From: Candidatus Peregrinibacteria bacterium
GTDB lineage: Bacteria > Patescibacteriota > Gracilibacteria > UBA1369 > JABINC01
NCBI GenBank assembly: GCA_030700255.1
Contig: JAUYJN010000032.1
Coordinates: 1-60,260, forward strand
DNA: 60,260 bases
Direction: 5' to 3'
Shown here: one piece after another, positions 7,840 through 15,520 of the stretch
How the letters are laid out: each line of letters begins with the position of its first letter
How positions within the stretch are numbered: the first letter of the stretch is position 1
Made by a program: the position numbers and the translations under genes
Notes under the pieces: model-generated
What the model was told of the DNA's origin: nothing
The model's database searches: none
What the model saw: the letters and a program-made list of their open reading frames with translations, nothing else

Positions 7840-8520
7840 CTATGCCCACTGAGCCTGCCAAGCCTCTGCGTCACGGGTAAATGAAAGAACCATCTCTTGT
7901 TCTTCCTTTGTGATCTTACCCATTTCGACTGCAACATCAGTTAAAGTTTGAATGTTTGTAACTGTATATGCGTTAACATTTGACTCTTTAAATCGAGTGC
8001 TGGCTTTTGCGAAATTGTAAGAGAAAATTGCTAATACATCTGTAACTGTACATGAGCCCTCTTCTCTAAGTGCGTTCACAGTAACTATAGAACTCCCTCC
8101 GGTTGAGATCAAATCTTCCACTACAATTACATGACTTCCATCTGGCAAATCACCTTCTATCATTTTTGCCGCACCATGCTCTTTTGGTTTTGAACGAACA
8201 TATACCATCGGCATTGCGATATCGTAAGCCAAAAATGCAGCCCAAGGAATTCCGGCTGTAGCTGTTCCAGCTAAATACTCAAAATCAAGATTCTCAGTAT
8301 TTTCAATAATATCCACAAATGCATCAACGACCAATTCATAAGCTTCCGGATGAGAAATTAACATTCGATTGTCACAATAAATCGGAGACTTAAGACCGGA
8401 TGTCCAAGTGAAGGGATCACTTGGTTTCAATCGAACAGCACCTATCTCAAGCAAAGCTTTTGCAACTTCTCGAGCGTAATCTATTTTTTCTTCGTTCATA
8501 TTTTTTAAATTAGAATTCAT
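7840..8520 (-). CDS. pyrE: Orotate phosphoribosyltransferase
   Basis: The enzyme joins orotate and PRPP to give OMP. The PRPP-binding motif VIVVEDLISTGGSSI is intact and the N-terminal region (FTWTSGLKSPIYCDNR) is typical. The length of 226 residues, or 219 if translation starts at the second Met (8499), is in the family range. The 8499 start is preceded by an AT-rich leader (taatttaaaaaat) like other genes here, so it may be the real one. The gene follows pyrK after 3 bases, so the two are probably co-transcribed. Its PRPP would come from Prs, encoded at 42233. Confidence 0.93.
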   Translation of the reverse strand: MNSNLKNMNEEKIDYAREVAKALLEIGAVRLKPSDPFTWTSGLKSPIYCDNRMLISHPEAYELVVDAFVDIIENTENLDFEYLAGTATAGIPWAAFLAYDIAMPMVYVRSKPKEHGAAKMIEGDLPDGSHVIVVEDLISTGGSSIVTVNALREEGSCTVTDVLAIFSYNFAKASTRFKESNVNAYTVTNIQTLTDVAVEMGKITKEEQEMVLSFTRDAEAWQAQWA

Positions 8521-8523
8521 TTT

Positions 8524-9342
8524 TTACTTCGCCGCTCTTCGCCAATACACCTTATTCCCAACACTATCCCTGTGATACTCTCCAAAGTCTGTAAGTTTTT
8601 TCACATGCTCCAAACTCATGACTGGACCATTTATACAGCTCGGTTCTCCAGTGCCATCGACAGAGCAATTTCCGCAAACTCCAATCCCACATTTCATATA
8701 TCGCTCAACTGAAATATCACAATCAATACCTCGAGGCTCTGCAATTTTCATAACAGCCTGCATCATAAGCTCCGGCCCACAAGTTGCTATAAATTTTATC
8801 TCTTTTTCATCTGCTAGTTTTTCTAAAATCTGAGTGCAATACCCCTTATGACCCTCGGACCCATCATCAGTTGCAATATGCACAGTTACTCCATCAAGGG
8901 CCGAAGCTCGATCAAGATAAAGTAAAAACCCTGCGTTACGTGCACCAACTATAAAATCAACTTTGCATCCGTTTTTTACACATGCTTCGGCGAAAAAATA
9001 AAGCGGAGCCGCTCCATATCCACCGGCAACGGTTGCAACATTACAATTAGAAGGAATCCTATTTACAGTCCCGTAAGGTCCACGAATGCCTACTTTATCT
9101 CCAATTTTTACATTTTCAGCAAGATGTTTTGAAAAAGGTCCTATTACCGCAATCGCAAAAGTCATTTGATGGCCATCATCATATGCAACGGAAAAAGGTT
9201 TTTCATCCACCCCTGGAATCCACATATTTACAAATTGCCCAGGCAAAGCTCCAAGCGAAATATCTACAACATATTCATAAACTTGCTCGTTAAGTTGTTT
9301 TTTCTCCAATATTTTTGCCGCTTTCGGCATTCCTTGTAACAT
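8524..9342 (-). CDS. pyrK: Dihydroorotate dehydrogenase electron-transfer subunit (FAD, 2Fe-2S)
   Basis: PyrK carries electrons from dihydroorotate oxidation in PyrD to NAD. The 272-residue product has a ferredoxin-reductase-like FAD domain (PGQFVNMWIPG, GIRGPYG), an NAD domain (VAGGYGAAPLYF) and a C-terminal iron-sulfur motif CGIGVCGNCSVDGTGEPSC with the four expected cysteines. Its presence beside pyrD marks a class 1B, NAD-linked enzyme that does not need quinones, which suits an organism without a respiratory chain. Confidence 0.92.
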   Translation of the reverse strand: MLQGMPKAAKILEKKQLNEQVYEYVVDISLGALPGQFVNMWIPGVDEKPFSVAYDDGHQMTFAIAVIGPFSKHLAENVKIGDKVGIRGPYGTVNRIPSNCNVATVAGGYGAAPLYFFAEACVKNGCKVDFIVGARNAGFLLYLDRASALDGVTVHIATDDGSEGHKGYCTQILEKLADEKEIKFIATCGPELMMQAVMKIAEPRGIDCDISVERYMKCGIGVCGNCSVDGTGEPSCINGPVMSLEHVKKLTDFGEYHRDSVGNKVYWRRAAK

Positions 9343-9395
9343 ATTTTATGATAAATTTATTATTAATATTTTCCATACAACCACACAGGGAAATG

Positions 9396-10322
9396 CTACG
9401 CATTTCTGTGAATACAACCAATTATTTCAGTCAGATCCTTAACTCCATTTTCATCACACCACTCACTCATTTCATTTGCAATCATTCCAAAAACTTCCGG
9501 TCCACGATAATAAGTGGCAGACCCTACTCCAACTAGCGTTCCACCAGCCATCATCATAGCGACAGCGTCACGACCAGTCAGTACTCCACCTGTAGCAATA
9601 ACTGGAATTTTTACAGATTTATAAATATCGTATACACATTTGAGGGCAATTGGATGAATAGCCGGGCCGGATAGCCCGCCAACTTTGTTGGCAAGTATTG
9701 GCGCGCGCAGATCTATATCTATCGCCATGCCAGGACCAACCGTGTTTATAGCAGTAATTGCGTCAGCGCCAGCCTCTTCGCAAGCGCGCGCAATCTCTCC
9801 AATATTCGGAACATTTGGAGATAACTTCACAGACATTGGAGTATTTGGAAAATATTTTTTCACTTCACGAGTTAAATCAACTGCATCCATTATCGAACAT
9901 GCAAAAGGTTTCCCAAATTCATTTTCCACATTTGGACAAGACATATTTACTTCAATTAATTGAGGATTTATCGCATTTATTCTATCTGCAATAGCCAAGA
10001 AATCTGACTTCTTCCCTCCAACTATATTTACAATAAGCGGAGCTTCTCCGGTTTTGATAAACCCACCAAGCTCATCCATGGCCTTTTCAAGTCCACCGTC
10101 AGGAAGCCCAACCGCATTGAGCATCCAATTTTCATTTGCTATCACAACCGGATTTGCATGACCTTTGTGTGGCTCCAACCAAACGGATTTTGAAGTTACG
10201 CCACCGGCCCCACATTCAATCACATACCGAAGACTATCCCCGGTAACGCCCAAAACTCCCGAGGCAAGAACCAGAGGGTTCCGAAATTTTACGCCGCAGA
10301 ATTCAATGCTTAGGTTTGCCAC
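9396..10322 (-). CDS. pyrD: Dihydroorotate dehydrogenase, class 1B catalytic subunit
   Basis: The FMN enzyme oxidises dihydroorotate to orotate together with PyrK. The 308-residue product shows the family start (LSIEFCGVKFRNPLVLASG), the substrate motif EVNMSCPNVENEFGKPFACS, and the FMN phosphate motif VIATGGVLTGRDA. The start at 10322 is GTG, and no ATG in frame gives a fitting N-terminus. A 189-base stretch without a gene precedes it. The next gene downstream is pyrK, 53 bases away. Confidence 0.92.
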   Translation of the reverse strand: MANLSIEFCGVKFRNPLVLASGVLGVTGDSLRYVIECGAGGVTSKSVWLEPHKGHANPVVIANENWMLNAVGLPDGGLEKAMDELGGFIKTGEAPLIVNIVGGKKSDFLAIADRINAINPQLIEVNMSCPNVENEFGKPFACSIMDAVDLTREVKKYFPNTPMSVKLSPNVPNIGEIARACEEAGADAITAINTVGPGMAIDIDLRAPILANKVGGLSGPAIHPIALKCVYDIYKSVKIPVIATGGVLTGRDAVAMMMAGGTLVGVGSATYYRGPEVFGMIANEMSEWCDENGVKDLTEIIGCIHRNA

Positions 10323-10511
10323 TACACGTTTGGTTACTTCAATTATTCACTGCTTCATTAAAGCTAAAACACACTACACAATCAAGGAAATTAAATGCAA
10401 ATTCCACAAAACAACCCTTCAAACGGAGGCCACCCTCCTGCAATCACTTCCCAAACACCTTTTCCTCGGGGAAAAAGTGGTGAGTCGCAAACCCGAGAAA
10501 TTAAGTTTTAA
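10323..10511 (-). promoter_or_regulatory. Structured leader region upstream of pyrD
   Basis: No coding frame is visible in these 189 bases. Read on the minus strand there is a CTCGGG/CCCGAG pair (10492-10497 with 10465-10470) about 21 bases apart, and a second stem GGAGG/CCTCC with a GTGG loop at 10425-10438. Both lie before the GTG start of pyrD. The pairs could form alternative structures, as in leaders that control pyrimidine genes, but I see no known PyrR-type sequence. The region could equally be an unused spacer. Confidence 0.3.
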
Positions 10512-11111
10512 CTAATCCAAATGAACAGTGCAATCAATCAATACCTCCTTTCCGATTCCATTTTCATCGAACTCAATAATATTCACACAAGTATTCCCCT
10601 GTGAAATAGAAAACATTTCATCTAGCGGAACGTTAAGTGCCGCACTCAAAAACGCTCTATTGTATCCGCCATGTGCAACCATAAGCACGGTCTTGCTAGG
10701 ATATTCTTTGAGCAACCTATTTAGAAATTTTTGCCCACGAATACGAACATCATGATAATTTTCACCATCAAGCGGACGCAATGAAACTTCAGTTAAACCC
10801 GCACTGTCGATTTCTTCAAATAGCTTTTCTTTTAAACATCCGGTAAGCGCTCCATAATTACGCTCCCGCAAATCAGAGGTCACATAAAAAGGCACGTCAT
10901 GAAATTGCGAAATAGCTCCGGCAGTTTTTACCGCACGATTGAGATCACTACTAAAAATCATATCAATTTTCTCACTCGCCAAACGCTCCGCAAGCTTCTC
11001 TGCCTGCGCAACACCAAGAGGCGTCAATCGACCAAGTAACTCATCCTGCCCCTGCATAACTCCACTCACATTTTCAAAAGTCTGCCCATGTCTAACTAAA
11101 ATAATTTTCAT
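10512..11111 (-). CDS. Histidine phosphatase family protein (phosphoglycerate mutase-like)
   Basis: The 199-residue product has the family hallmark ILVRHGQTFEN at residues 3-13, with the catalytic histidine in RHG. The second histidine follows in MVAHGGYNRA and the acid residue in DLRERNYGAL. Members dephosphorylate sugar phosphates, alpha-ribazole phosphate or other small phosphates, and the sequence does not tell which. It sits between pyrC and pyrD on the same strand, 18 bases after pyrC, so it may act on a nucleotide-related phosphate. Confidence 0.85.
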   Translation of the reverse strand: MKIILVRHGQTFENVSGVMQGQDELLGRLTPLGVAQAEKLAERLASEKIDMIFSSDLNRAVKTAGAISQFHDVPFYVTSDLRERNYGALTGCLKEKLFEEIDSAGLTEVSLRPLDGENYHDVRIRGQKFLNRLLKEYPSKTVLMVAHGGYNRAFLSAALNVPLDEMFSISQGNTCVNIIEFDENGIGKEVLIDCTVHLD

Positions 11112-11129
11112 AATTGAATTGAGCGTAAT

Positions 11130-12467
11130 TTAATTTGCAAACTTAACTTCTGTACCCTTAAATTCATCCAAAACTTTCCCATCATCGTATACGAGTATAC
11201 CATGTACAAAAGTCATCACCGGCCAACCTTTTAATTTTTCGCCATCAAATGCGCTCCAACCACATTTAGAAAACTGCTCCCTGTTTTTTACTTCTTTTTC
11301 CATGTCCATATCAATTATAACCAGGTCCGCATCATAACCTTCTTCGATCACACCTTTATTTATAATCCCAAAAATCCTCGCAGGATTTTCACACATAAGT
11401 CGTACAACATCTTGAAGATTTAATTCTCCACGATTCACTTCATTGAGAAGTAATGGTAAAGAAGTTTGAACACCGGGAATACCGGAAGGAGCTTCTGTGT
11501 AAGACCTCTCTTTTTCCTCTTTTGTATGTGGAGCATGGTCAGTCGCAATCATATCTATAGAGCCATCTTTCAAGCCTTTGCGCAAAGCTTTGTTATCAGT
11601 TACATGGCGAAGTGGTGGGTTCATACGAGCATAATTTTCGAGCCTATCATAATCCGAAGTATTTAAAAACAAATGATGTGGAGTCACTTCGCAACTAAGT
11701 CGAAGATCATGTTCAGTGGATTTAGCAGCTTTAAATTTTTTCACTTCATCAAGCTCAGATTCGCACGACATATGGCAAATATGCAATCGATTTCCATATT
11801 TTTTACCGATATGAATCGCTTCTTTGGTAGCAATATGGGCGCATTCGCAAGAACGAATTTTACTGTGCACACTTGGATCGTTTGAGTCTTTAAATTTTTC
11901 CAAATTCTCTTTCATCATAAGTTCACTCTCGGCATGGATAGCAATAAGTATGTCTGGCAAAGATTCGAATATTTTTTCAATAACGGAATGTTCATCAACA
12001 AGCAAATCTCCGGTCGAAGACCCCATATAAATTTTTACACCGGCAATATTCGAAGCTTTTTTTATTTCTTCAATATTTGTCGGCGTAGCTCCTATATATA
12101 GACCATAATTAACTCGCGTTTTACCATTAATCAAACTCCTTTTAGCATCCAAGGCTTCGACTGAAATTGCAGGCGGATTATTGTTTGGCATATCAAGCAC
12201 AGTTGTAACGCCACCGGCGATCGCCGCCGCCGAACCGGTTTTCCAATCCTCCTTATATTCATGCCCAGGTGTCCTAAAATGCACATGCGCATCTATAACT
12301 CCAGGCAACACATACATACCTTCAAGGTTATACTCTTCATCAAATTCACCCATAACCTCATGCCCACCTTTGTAAATTTTCGCAATCTTCCCATCCTCAA
12401 TCAAAATATGCCCCTGAAAAGTTTTCTTTGGGGTGACTATATTTACATTTGAGAGAAGAGTTGTCAT
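11130..12467 (-). CDS. pyrC: Dihydroorotase, class I
   Basis: The zinc enzyme closes carbamoyl aspartate to dihydroorotate. The 445-residue product has metal-binding DAHVHFRTPGHEYKEDW, the likely carboxylated lysine in GVKIYMGSSTG, histidines in HAESE and HICHMS, and the catalytic aspartate in TDHAPHTKEEK. This is the class I (AllB/PyrC-like) layout. Allantoinase is the main alternative, but the pyr neighbours make dihydroorotase far more likely. It is separated from pyrB by the opposite-strand fic island. Confidence 0.92.
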   Translation of the reverse strand: MTTLLSNVNIVTPKKTFQGHILIEDGKIAKIYKGGHEVMGEFDEEYNLEGMYVLPGVIDAHVHFRTPGHEYKEDWKTGSAAAIAGGVTTVLDMPNNNPPAISVEALDAKRSLINGKTRVNYGLYIGATPTNIEEIKKASNIAGVKIYMGSSTGDLLVDEHSVIEKIFESLPDILIAIHAESELMMKENLEKFKDSNDPSVHSKIRSCECAHIATKEAIHIGKKYGNRLHICHMSCESELDEVKKFKAAKSTEHDLRLSCEVTPHHLFLNTSDYDRLENYARMNPPLRHVTDNKALRKGLKDGSIDMIATDHAPHTKEEKERSYTEAPSGIPGVQTSLPLLLNEVNRGELNLQDVVRLMCENPARIFGIINKGVIEEGYDADLVIIDMDMEKEVKNREQFSKCGWSAFDGEKLKGWPVMTFVHGILVYDDGKVLDEFKGTEVKFAN

Positions 12468-12571
12468 CAGTCTTAAACTTAGTTTTAAATTTGCAAATAA
12501 AGAATATCTAACGTGAATTTCAATTTATTTAAGCCAATTCAATTATAGACTGTGATACGATCAAAATCTAT

Positions 12572-12682
12572 TTAAAATATAACAAGCCTTTTTGTACTCC
12601 ATGCGCAAGAAGTGAAAATCAAAGCGAGCTCAAGTCCGAAAACCGCCCAAAGCATCCACGGTGCCTGAATTATCATCCCCAT
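12572..12682 (-). pseudogene. Remnant of a Bax inhibitor-1/YccA-like membrane protein
   Basis: A 36-residue frame from ATG 12682 to TAA 12572 reads as a membrane segment containing APWMLWAVFGLELALIFTS followed by CAWSTKR. The open frame continues upstream past the ATG to about 12732, adding GVYFGTDYV. The pattern of a tryptophan-rich helix, GLELALIFTS and a basic turn recalls the early helices of BI-1/YccA family proteins. No remaining helices follow, so it would be a truncated remnant. The family call is tentative; a stand-alone tiny membrane peptide is the alternative. Confidence 0.3.
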
Positions 12683-12705
12683 CACATAGTCCGTACCAAA
12701 ATAAA

Positions 12706-12725
12706 CCCCGCCCTTACGGGCGGGG
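12706..12725 (-). terminator. GC-rich hairpin, possible intrinsic terminator on the minus strand
   Basis: CCCCGCCC (12706-12713) and GGGCGGGG (12718-12725) form a perfect 8-bp stem with a 4-base loop. On the minus strand it is followed by TTTATTTT, which fits a rho-independent terminator. It could stop antisense transcripts running from pyrB through the fic island before pyrC. It also resembles the GC-rich hairpins inside genes elsewhere in the window. Confidence 0.45.
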
Positions 12726-12752
12726 AACTCCCGCTAGATTAGAAAAATGACG

Positions 12753-12868
12753 TTTTAAAAGTTAAATTCAAAAACCTATTTTATCGCTATTGTATGGGCA
12801 AAAGGATTATTACGTTGCTAATAAAGCCGCTTCTATGTTATAATTTTTTTGTATTTTAAAAGTTAAAT
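12753..12868. repeat. 15-base direct repeat pair upstream of fic
   Basis: TTTTAAAAGTTAAAT occurs at 12753-12767 and again at 12854-12868, 101 bases apart. The second copy lies directly before the fic start, just downstream of its -10 box. The pair could bind a regulator or mark a small duplication; the AT-rich sequence limits its weight. Confidence 0.5.
12815..12844 (+). promoter_or_regulatory. Promoter of the fic gene
   Basis: TTGCTA (12815-12820) and a perfect TATAAT (12839-12844) are 18 bases apart. Transcription would start near 12851, about 24 bases before the fic ATG. The second copy of the 15-base repeat lies between this point and the start codon. Confidence 0.6.
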
Positions 12869-12874
12869 GAATTT

Positions 12875-13780
12875 ATGTTATTTGTCACGAAAAAAGTTAT
12901 AAATAAAAAGAGCTATTACTACCTCCAATATGGGGGGCGTAGCTTATGCTTGGGAGATGGTGTCCCACATAATATCAAGGATTTGTTAATTGGATTTTTT
13001 ACGAAAATAGGCGATGACGCGATTGCGAAATTAAACTCGGCCGCCGTAAAAACCTTTGCTCCAAAAAAACTCAATGAAATCGAAAAGATGAAATGCCTTT
13101 TTACGCTTATATCTTCGAGTGAGTTATTTACCAAAGAATATGCCGACTATCTTAGACAGTTTATAATGCAATTTGCTTTTAATTCCAATCGTTCGGAAGG
13201 GTCAAAGACCAAAAGAAACGAATTCGAAAAAATTGCAATAAGCAATATTCGAAAACCAAAAAATCGCACGGAGAGGGAGGTTCTGAATTCGCTTGCGGCT
13301 ATCAAATTCGCATTCTCCGATGAAATGAAATGGAATCTCAAGAGCATCCGAAAAATACATTCTTTACTATTGCATGATCTGGACGATCCGCTTATTGTCG
13401 GCAAATGGAAGACTGAAAACAATGTAGCTCCCGGAGAGCAACCGACAGCTGCGCCATCACAAGTGAAAAATGAAATGAAAAAATTACTGGAGTGGTTCGT
13501 GGAAAATAAAAAGAAAATTTACCCTCCTCTCCTTGCCATAGAATTTTATATTCGTTTCGAATCCATCCATCCTTTTCTTGACGGCAATGGAAGGGTCGGA
13601 AGAATTCTTTTCAATACGATTTTATTCCACTTCAACTACGCACCAATAGTATTTTTTAGTCAAAATCATAAGGCTCACTGTAGCGCCATTACAAAGGCTA
13701 CTCATGGAAGATCGCGAAATTTCCGACACCAGTTTTTGGATCAAGCCAAAAAAACATTTAACTTGATTAAAATCATATGA
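12875..13780 (+). CDS. Fic family protein (AMPylase-type), class II with inhibitory helix
   Basis: The 301-residue product has the complete Fic motif HPFLDGNGRVGR at residues 232-243, with the catalytic histidine and both arginines. Upstream, SNRSEG at 104-109 fits the inhibitory motif (S/T)xxxE(G/N), placing it in class II, where an N-terminal helix blocks ATP use. Such proteins usually transfer AMP to proteins. The gene runs against the surrounding pyr genes. Its stop overlaps the next start in ATGA (13777-13780), so translation of the following zinc-ribbon gene is likely coupled. The target is unknown. Confidence 0.9.
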   Translation: MLFVTKKVINKKSYYYLQYGGRSLCLGDGVPHNIKDLLIGFFTKIGDDAIAKLNSAAVKTFAPKKLNEIEKMKCLFTLISSSELFTKEYADYLRQFIMQFAFNSNRSEGSKTKRNEFEKIAISNIRKPKNRTEREVLNSLAAIKFAFSDEMKWNLKSIRKIHSLLLHDLDDPLIVGKWKTENNVAPGEQPTAAPSQVKNEMKKLLEWFVENKKKIYPPLLAIEFYIRFESIHPFLDGNGRVGRILFNTILFHFNYAPIVFFSQNHKAHCSAITKATHGRSRNFRHQFLDQAKKTFNLIKII

Positions 13781-13989
13781 ATCATAACTGCAAACAGTGC
13801 TCAAATAAATTTGAGGTCACTGATGATGACCTAAAGTTTTACGAGAAGATTTCACCTGTGATCGGCGGGGTGAAATATGGCATTCCTAAGAACTTACTGG
13901 ACAAACCCATGCGAAATATTGTAAAATTAATCATTCAAATTAATTATAAGTACAATGAAGGTAACGACTGCATGGGAAAATGGAGGTGA
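13777..13989 (+). CDS. Truncated zinc-ribbon protein
   Basis: The 70-residue product begins with CKQCSNKFEVTDDDLKFYE, clearly related to the N-terminus of the cysteine-rich protein at 4861-6378 and to a common CPR zinc-ribbon domain. The family normally continues with a proline-rich CPxCR segment and an arginine-rich stretch. Here the similarity ends at KYGIP and an unrelated tail follows, with only one later cysteine. The second half of the metal site is therefore missing. It overlaps fic by 4 bases and the PEBP gene by 35 bases. It may be a decaying fragment or a new short protein. Confidence 0.55.
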   Translation: MNHNCKQCSNKFEVTDDDLKFYEKISPVIGGVKYGIPKNLLDKPMRNIVKLIIQINYKYNEGNDCMGKWR

Positions 13990-14461
13990 AATACCACAGG
14001 AATACACAGCTCGATTAGGGTCTAATGATTTCGATGGTGTAGAGAATATATTTCCGGGAATCACAATCACAGGAGTGCCGGAACAAACACGTGCACTTAT
14101 ATATTTAGTGTATGATAGTGAAGATAGCGATAATTGGTGTCATTATGCGGCTGTAGGGCGAGGCGAGGACACAACGATCCCAGAAGGTGCGATCTCAGAA
14201 AGAATATCAGCTCTCGGCATTAAAGAACAAACCAACCAAGCAAAAGAAGTGGGATGGACTGGCCCATACACAGCGAGCAAAGGAGAATACCATATGCTAG
14301 TCATTGCAGTAAATCTAACTCCTGAACAAGCTATAGAAAGAGTGGCTGAATGGACCAAGGATAACGTGTTAGCATTGTGCGAAGAAGACGGAGTAGAAAT
14401 AGACCGCGCAGAGATCGTTGGAAAATACACAAATCCAAAATCTCTGGAATTAGAAACTTAA
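13955..14461 (+). CDS. PEBP (YbhB/YbcL, Raf-kinase-inhibitor-like) family protein
   Basis: The 168-residue product starts like its family (MKVTTAWENGGEIPQEYT). It has the ligand-site pieces LVYDSEDSDNWCHYAAVG and GWTGPYTASKGEYHMLVIAV, though the usual DPDAP is replaced by DSEDS and the usual histidine-tryptophan pair by HY. PEBP proteins bind anionic ligands, and the bacterial role is poorly known. No signal peptide is seen. Its stop shares bases with the stop of pyrB on the other strand (TTAA at 14458-14461), so the genes converge without a gap. Confidence 0.8.
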   Translation: MKVTTAWENGGEIPQEYTARLGSNDFDGVENIFPGITITGVPEQTRALIYLVYDSEDSDNWCHYAAVGRGEDTTIPEGAISERISALGIKEQTNQAKEVGWTGPYTASKGEYHMLVIAVNLTPEQAIERVAEWTKDNVLALCEEDGVEIDRAEIVGKYTNPKSLELET

Positions 14462-15387
14462 GCCCGCCCAAGCACCATTGCTAGCAGTGCCATTCTGACA
14501 GTTACTCCGTTTCGAGCTTGTCGGAAATATGCTGCTCCCGGGAGCTCATCTGTATCTTCTTTGATTTCCCCAACTCTAGGAAGCGGATGCATAATTGTCA
14601 TATCGGATTTACCAGTCATGGCTTTTGCTTTGTCTAAAATAAATACGCTCTTAAGTCTCTCATATTCCGCATTATCTAAAAACCGTTCTCTTTGAATTCT
14701 AGTACAATATAAAACATCAACACCTGCAGCTATCACCCCATCAAAATCTTCAGTCTCTTCATAAGAGACATTATGTTCATCCAAATATGAAGTTACTTTT
14801 TCCGGCATCCTAAGTTCATCCGGTGAGATAAAAATCATCTTCACATTATAGTGTCCAAGCAAATAACAAAGTGAATGAACCGTTCTTCCATATTTCAAAT
14901 CTCCACTCATTGCAATAGTTAAGCCATCCACCTTTCCTTTTTCTTCAAAAATAGTATACAAATCCAATAATGCCTGAGTTGGATGTTGTCCCGGCCCATC
15001 ACCGGCATTTAAAACCGGTACCGAAGCGGCGTTTGCCATCTCATCTACGGACCCTTGGTCCGGATGCCTCATAGCAATAACATCAACATAATTTTCAATC
15101 GTCTTTCCTGTATCGTGAACTGTCTCACCTTTATAAAGAGATGAGAACTGCATACCGACTGCAGTTACAACATCACCTCCAAGCCTCTTCATAGCAGTCT
15201 CAAAAGAAAGTCGCGTCCTTGTTGATGGCTCGTAAAAAAGACTCGCCATCACATACCCTTTTAACAAATCTGATGTCTGTTCTTTGAATGCATATCGCTC
15301 CATACCTCTAGCCACTTCCATTATTTTCTCAAGATCTTCTCTTGAAAATTGTTTTGTCGAAAGTATATCAGCGCCTTTGAATTCCAT
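14458..15387 (-). CDS. pyrB: Aspartate carbamoyltransferase, catalytic subunit
   Basis: The enzyme makes carbamoyl aspartate from carbamoyl phosphate and aspartate. The 309-residue product has the carbamoyl-phosphate motif FYEPSTRTRLSFETA, the substrate loop HPTQALLDLYTI, and MHPLPRVGEI near the C-terminus. No pyrI regulatory subunit is present beside it. It is transcribed away from carA from a shared intergenic region, and its product feeds PyrC on the far side of the fic island. Confidence 0.94.
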   Translation of the reverse strand: MEFKGADILSTKQFSREDLEKIMEVARGMERYAFKEQTSDLLKGYVMASLFYEPSTRTRLSFETAMKRLGGDVVTAVGMQFSSLYKGETVHDTGKTIENYVDVIAMRHPDQGSVDEMANAASVPVLNAGDGPGQHPTQALLDLYTIFEEKGKVDGLTIAMSGDLKYGRTVHSLCYLLGHYNVKMIFISPDELRMPEKVTSYLDEHNVSYEETEDFDGVIAAGVDVLYCTRIQRERFLDNAEYERLKSVFILDKAKAMTGKSDMTIMHPLPRVGEIKEDTDELPGAAYFRQARNGVTVRMALLAMVLGRA

Positions 15388-15419
15388 GTGAAAGAGAGTT
15401 ACAAATTGATATCACGAGA

Positions 15420-15449
15420 AATGTAGCACTTAGAAGCTTTAAAAGTAAA
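15420..15449 (-). promoter_or_regulatory. Promoter of pyrB
   Basis: On the minus strand an extended -10 box TGCTACATT (hexamer 15420-15425) is preceded by TTTACT (15444-15449) with an 18-base spacer. Transcription would start near 15413, about 25 bases before the pyrB ATG. Confidence 0.4.
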
Positions 15450-15469
15450 TTAAAATCAGATCGAAGCTA

Positions 15470-15498
15470 TTGAAAAACTTACCTCATCCCTTTACAAT
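15470..15498 (+). promoter_or_regulatory. Promoter of carA
   Basis: TTGAAA (15470-15475) and TACAAT (15493-15498) are separated by exactly 17 bases. The predicted start near 15505 lies before the ATG at 15521. This argues against translation from the upstream TTG at 15470, which is part of the -35 box. Confidence 0.55.
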
Positions 15499-15520
15499 CG
15501 TCCTGATAATAATCCAAATT

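Larger units (their letters stand above)
12468..12874. other. Intergenic junction between pyrC and the fic island
   Basis: These 407 bases hold no full gene. They contain a short remnant of a membrane protein (12572-12682), a GC-rich hairpin (12706-12725), two copies of a 15-base direct repeat and the fic promoter. The mix of remnant, terminator-like hairpin and repeats suggests an old insertion or deletion joint between the pyr genes. Confidence 0.5.

Noticed and set aside
12221-12240. Palindrome CGGCGATCGCCG inside pyrC as a HIP1-like site
   Set aside because: Only one or two similar octamers were noticed, and HIP1 sites need high density to mean anything.
15470-15520. N-terminal extension of CarA from TTG 15470
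   Set aside because: The TTG is part of a -35 box and the family N-terminus begins soon after ATG 15521.
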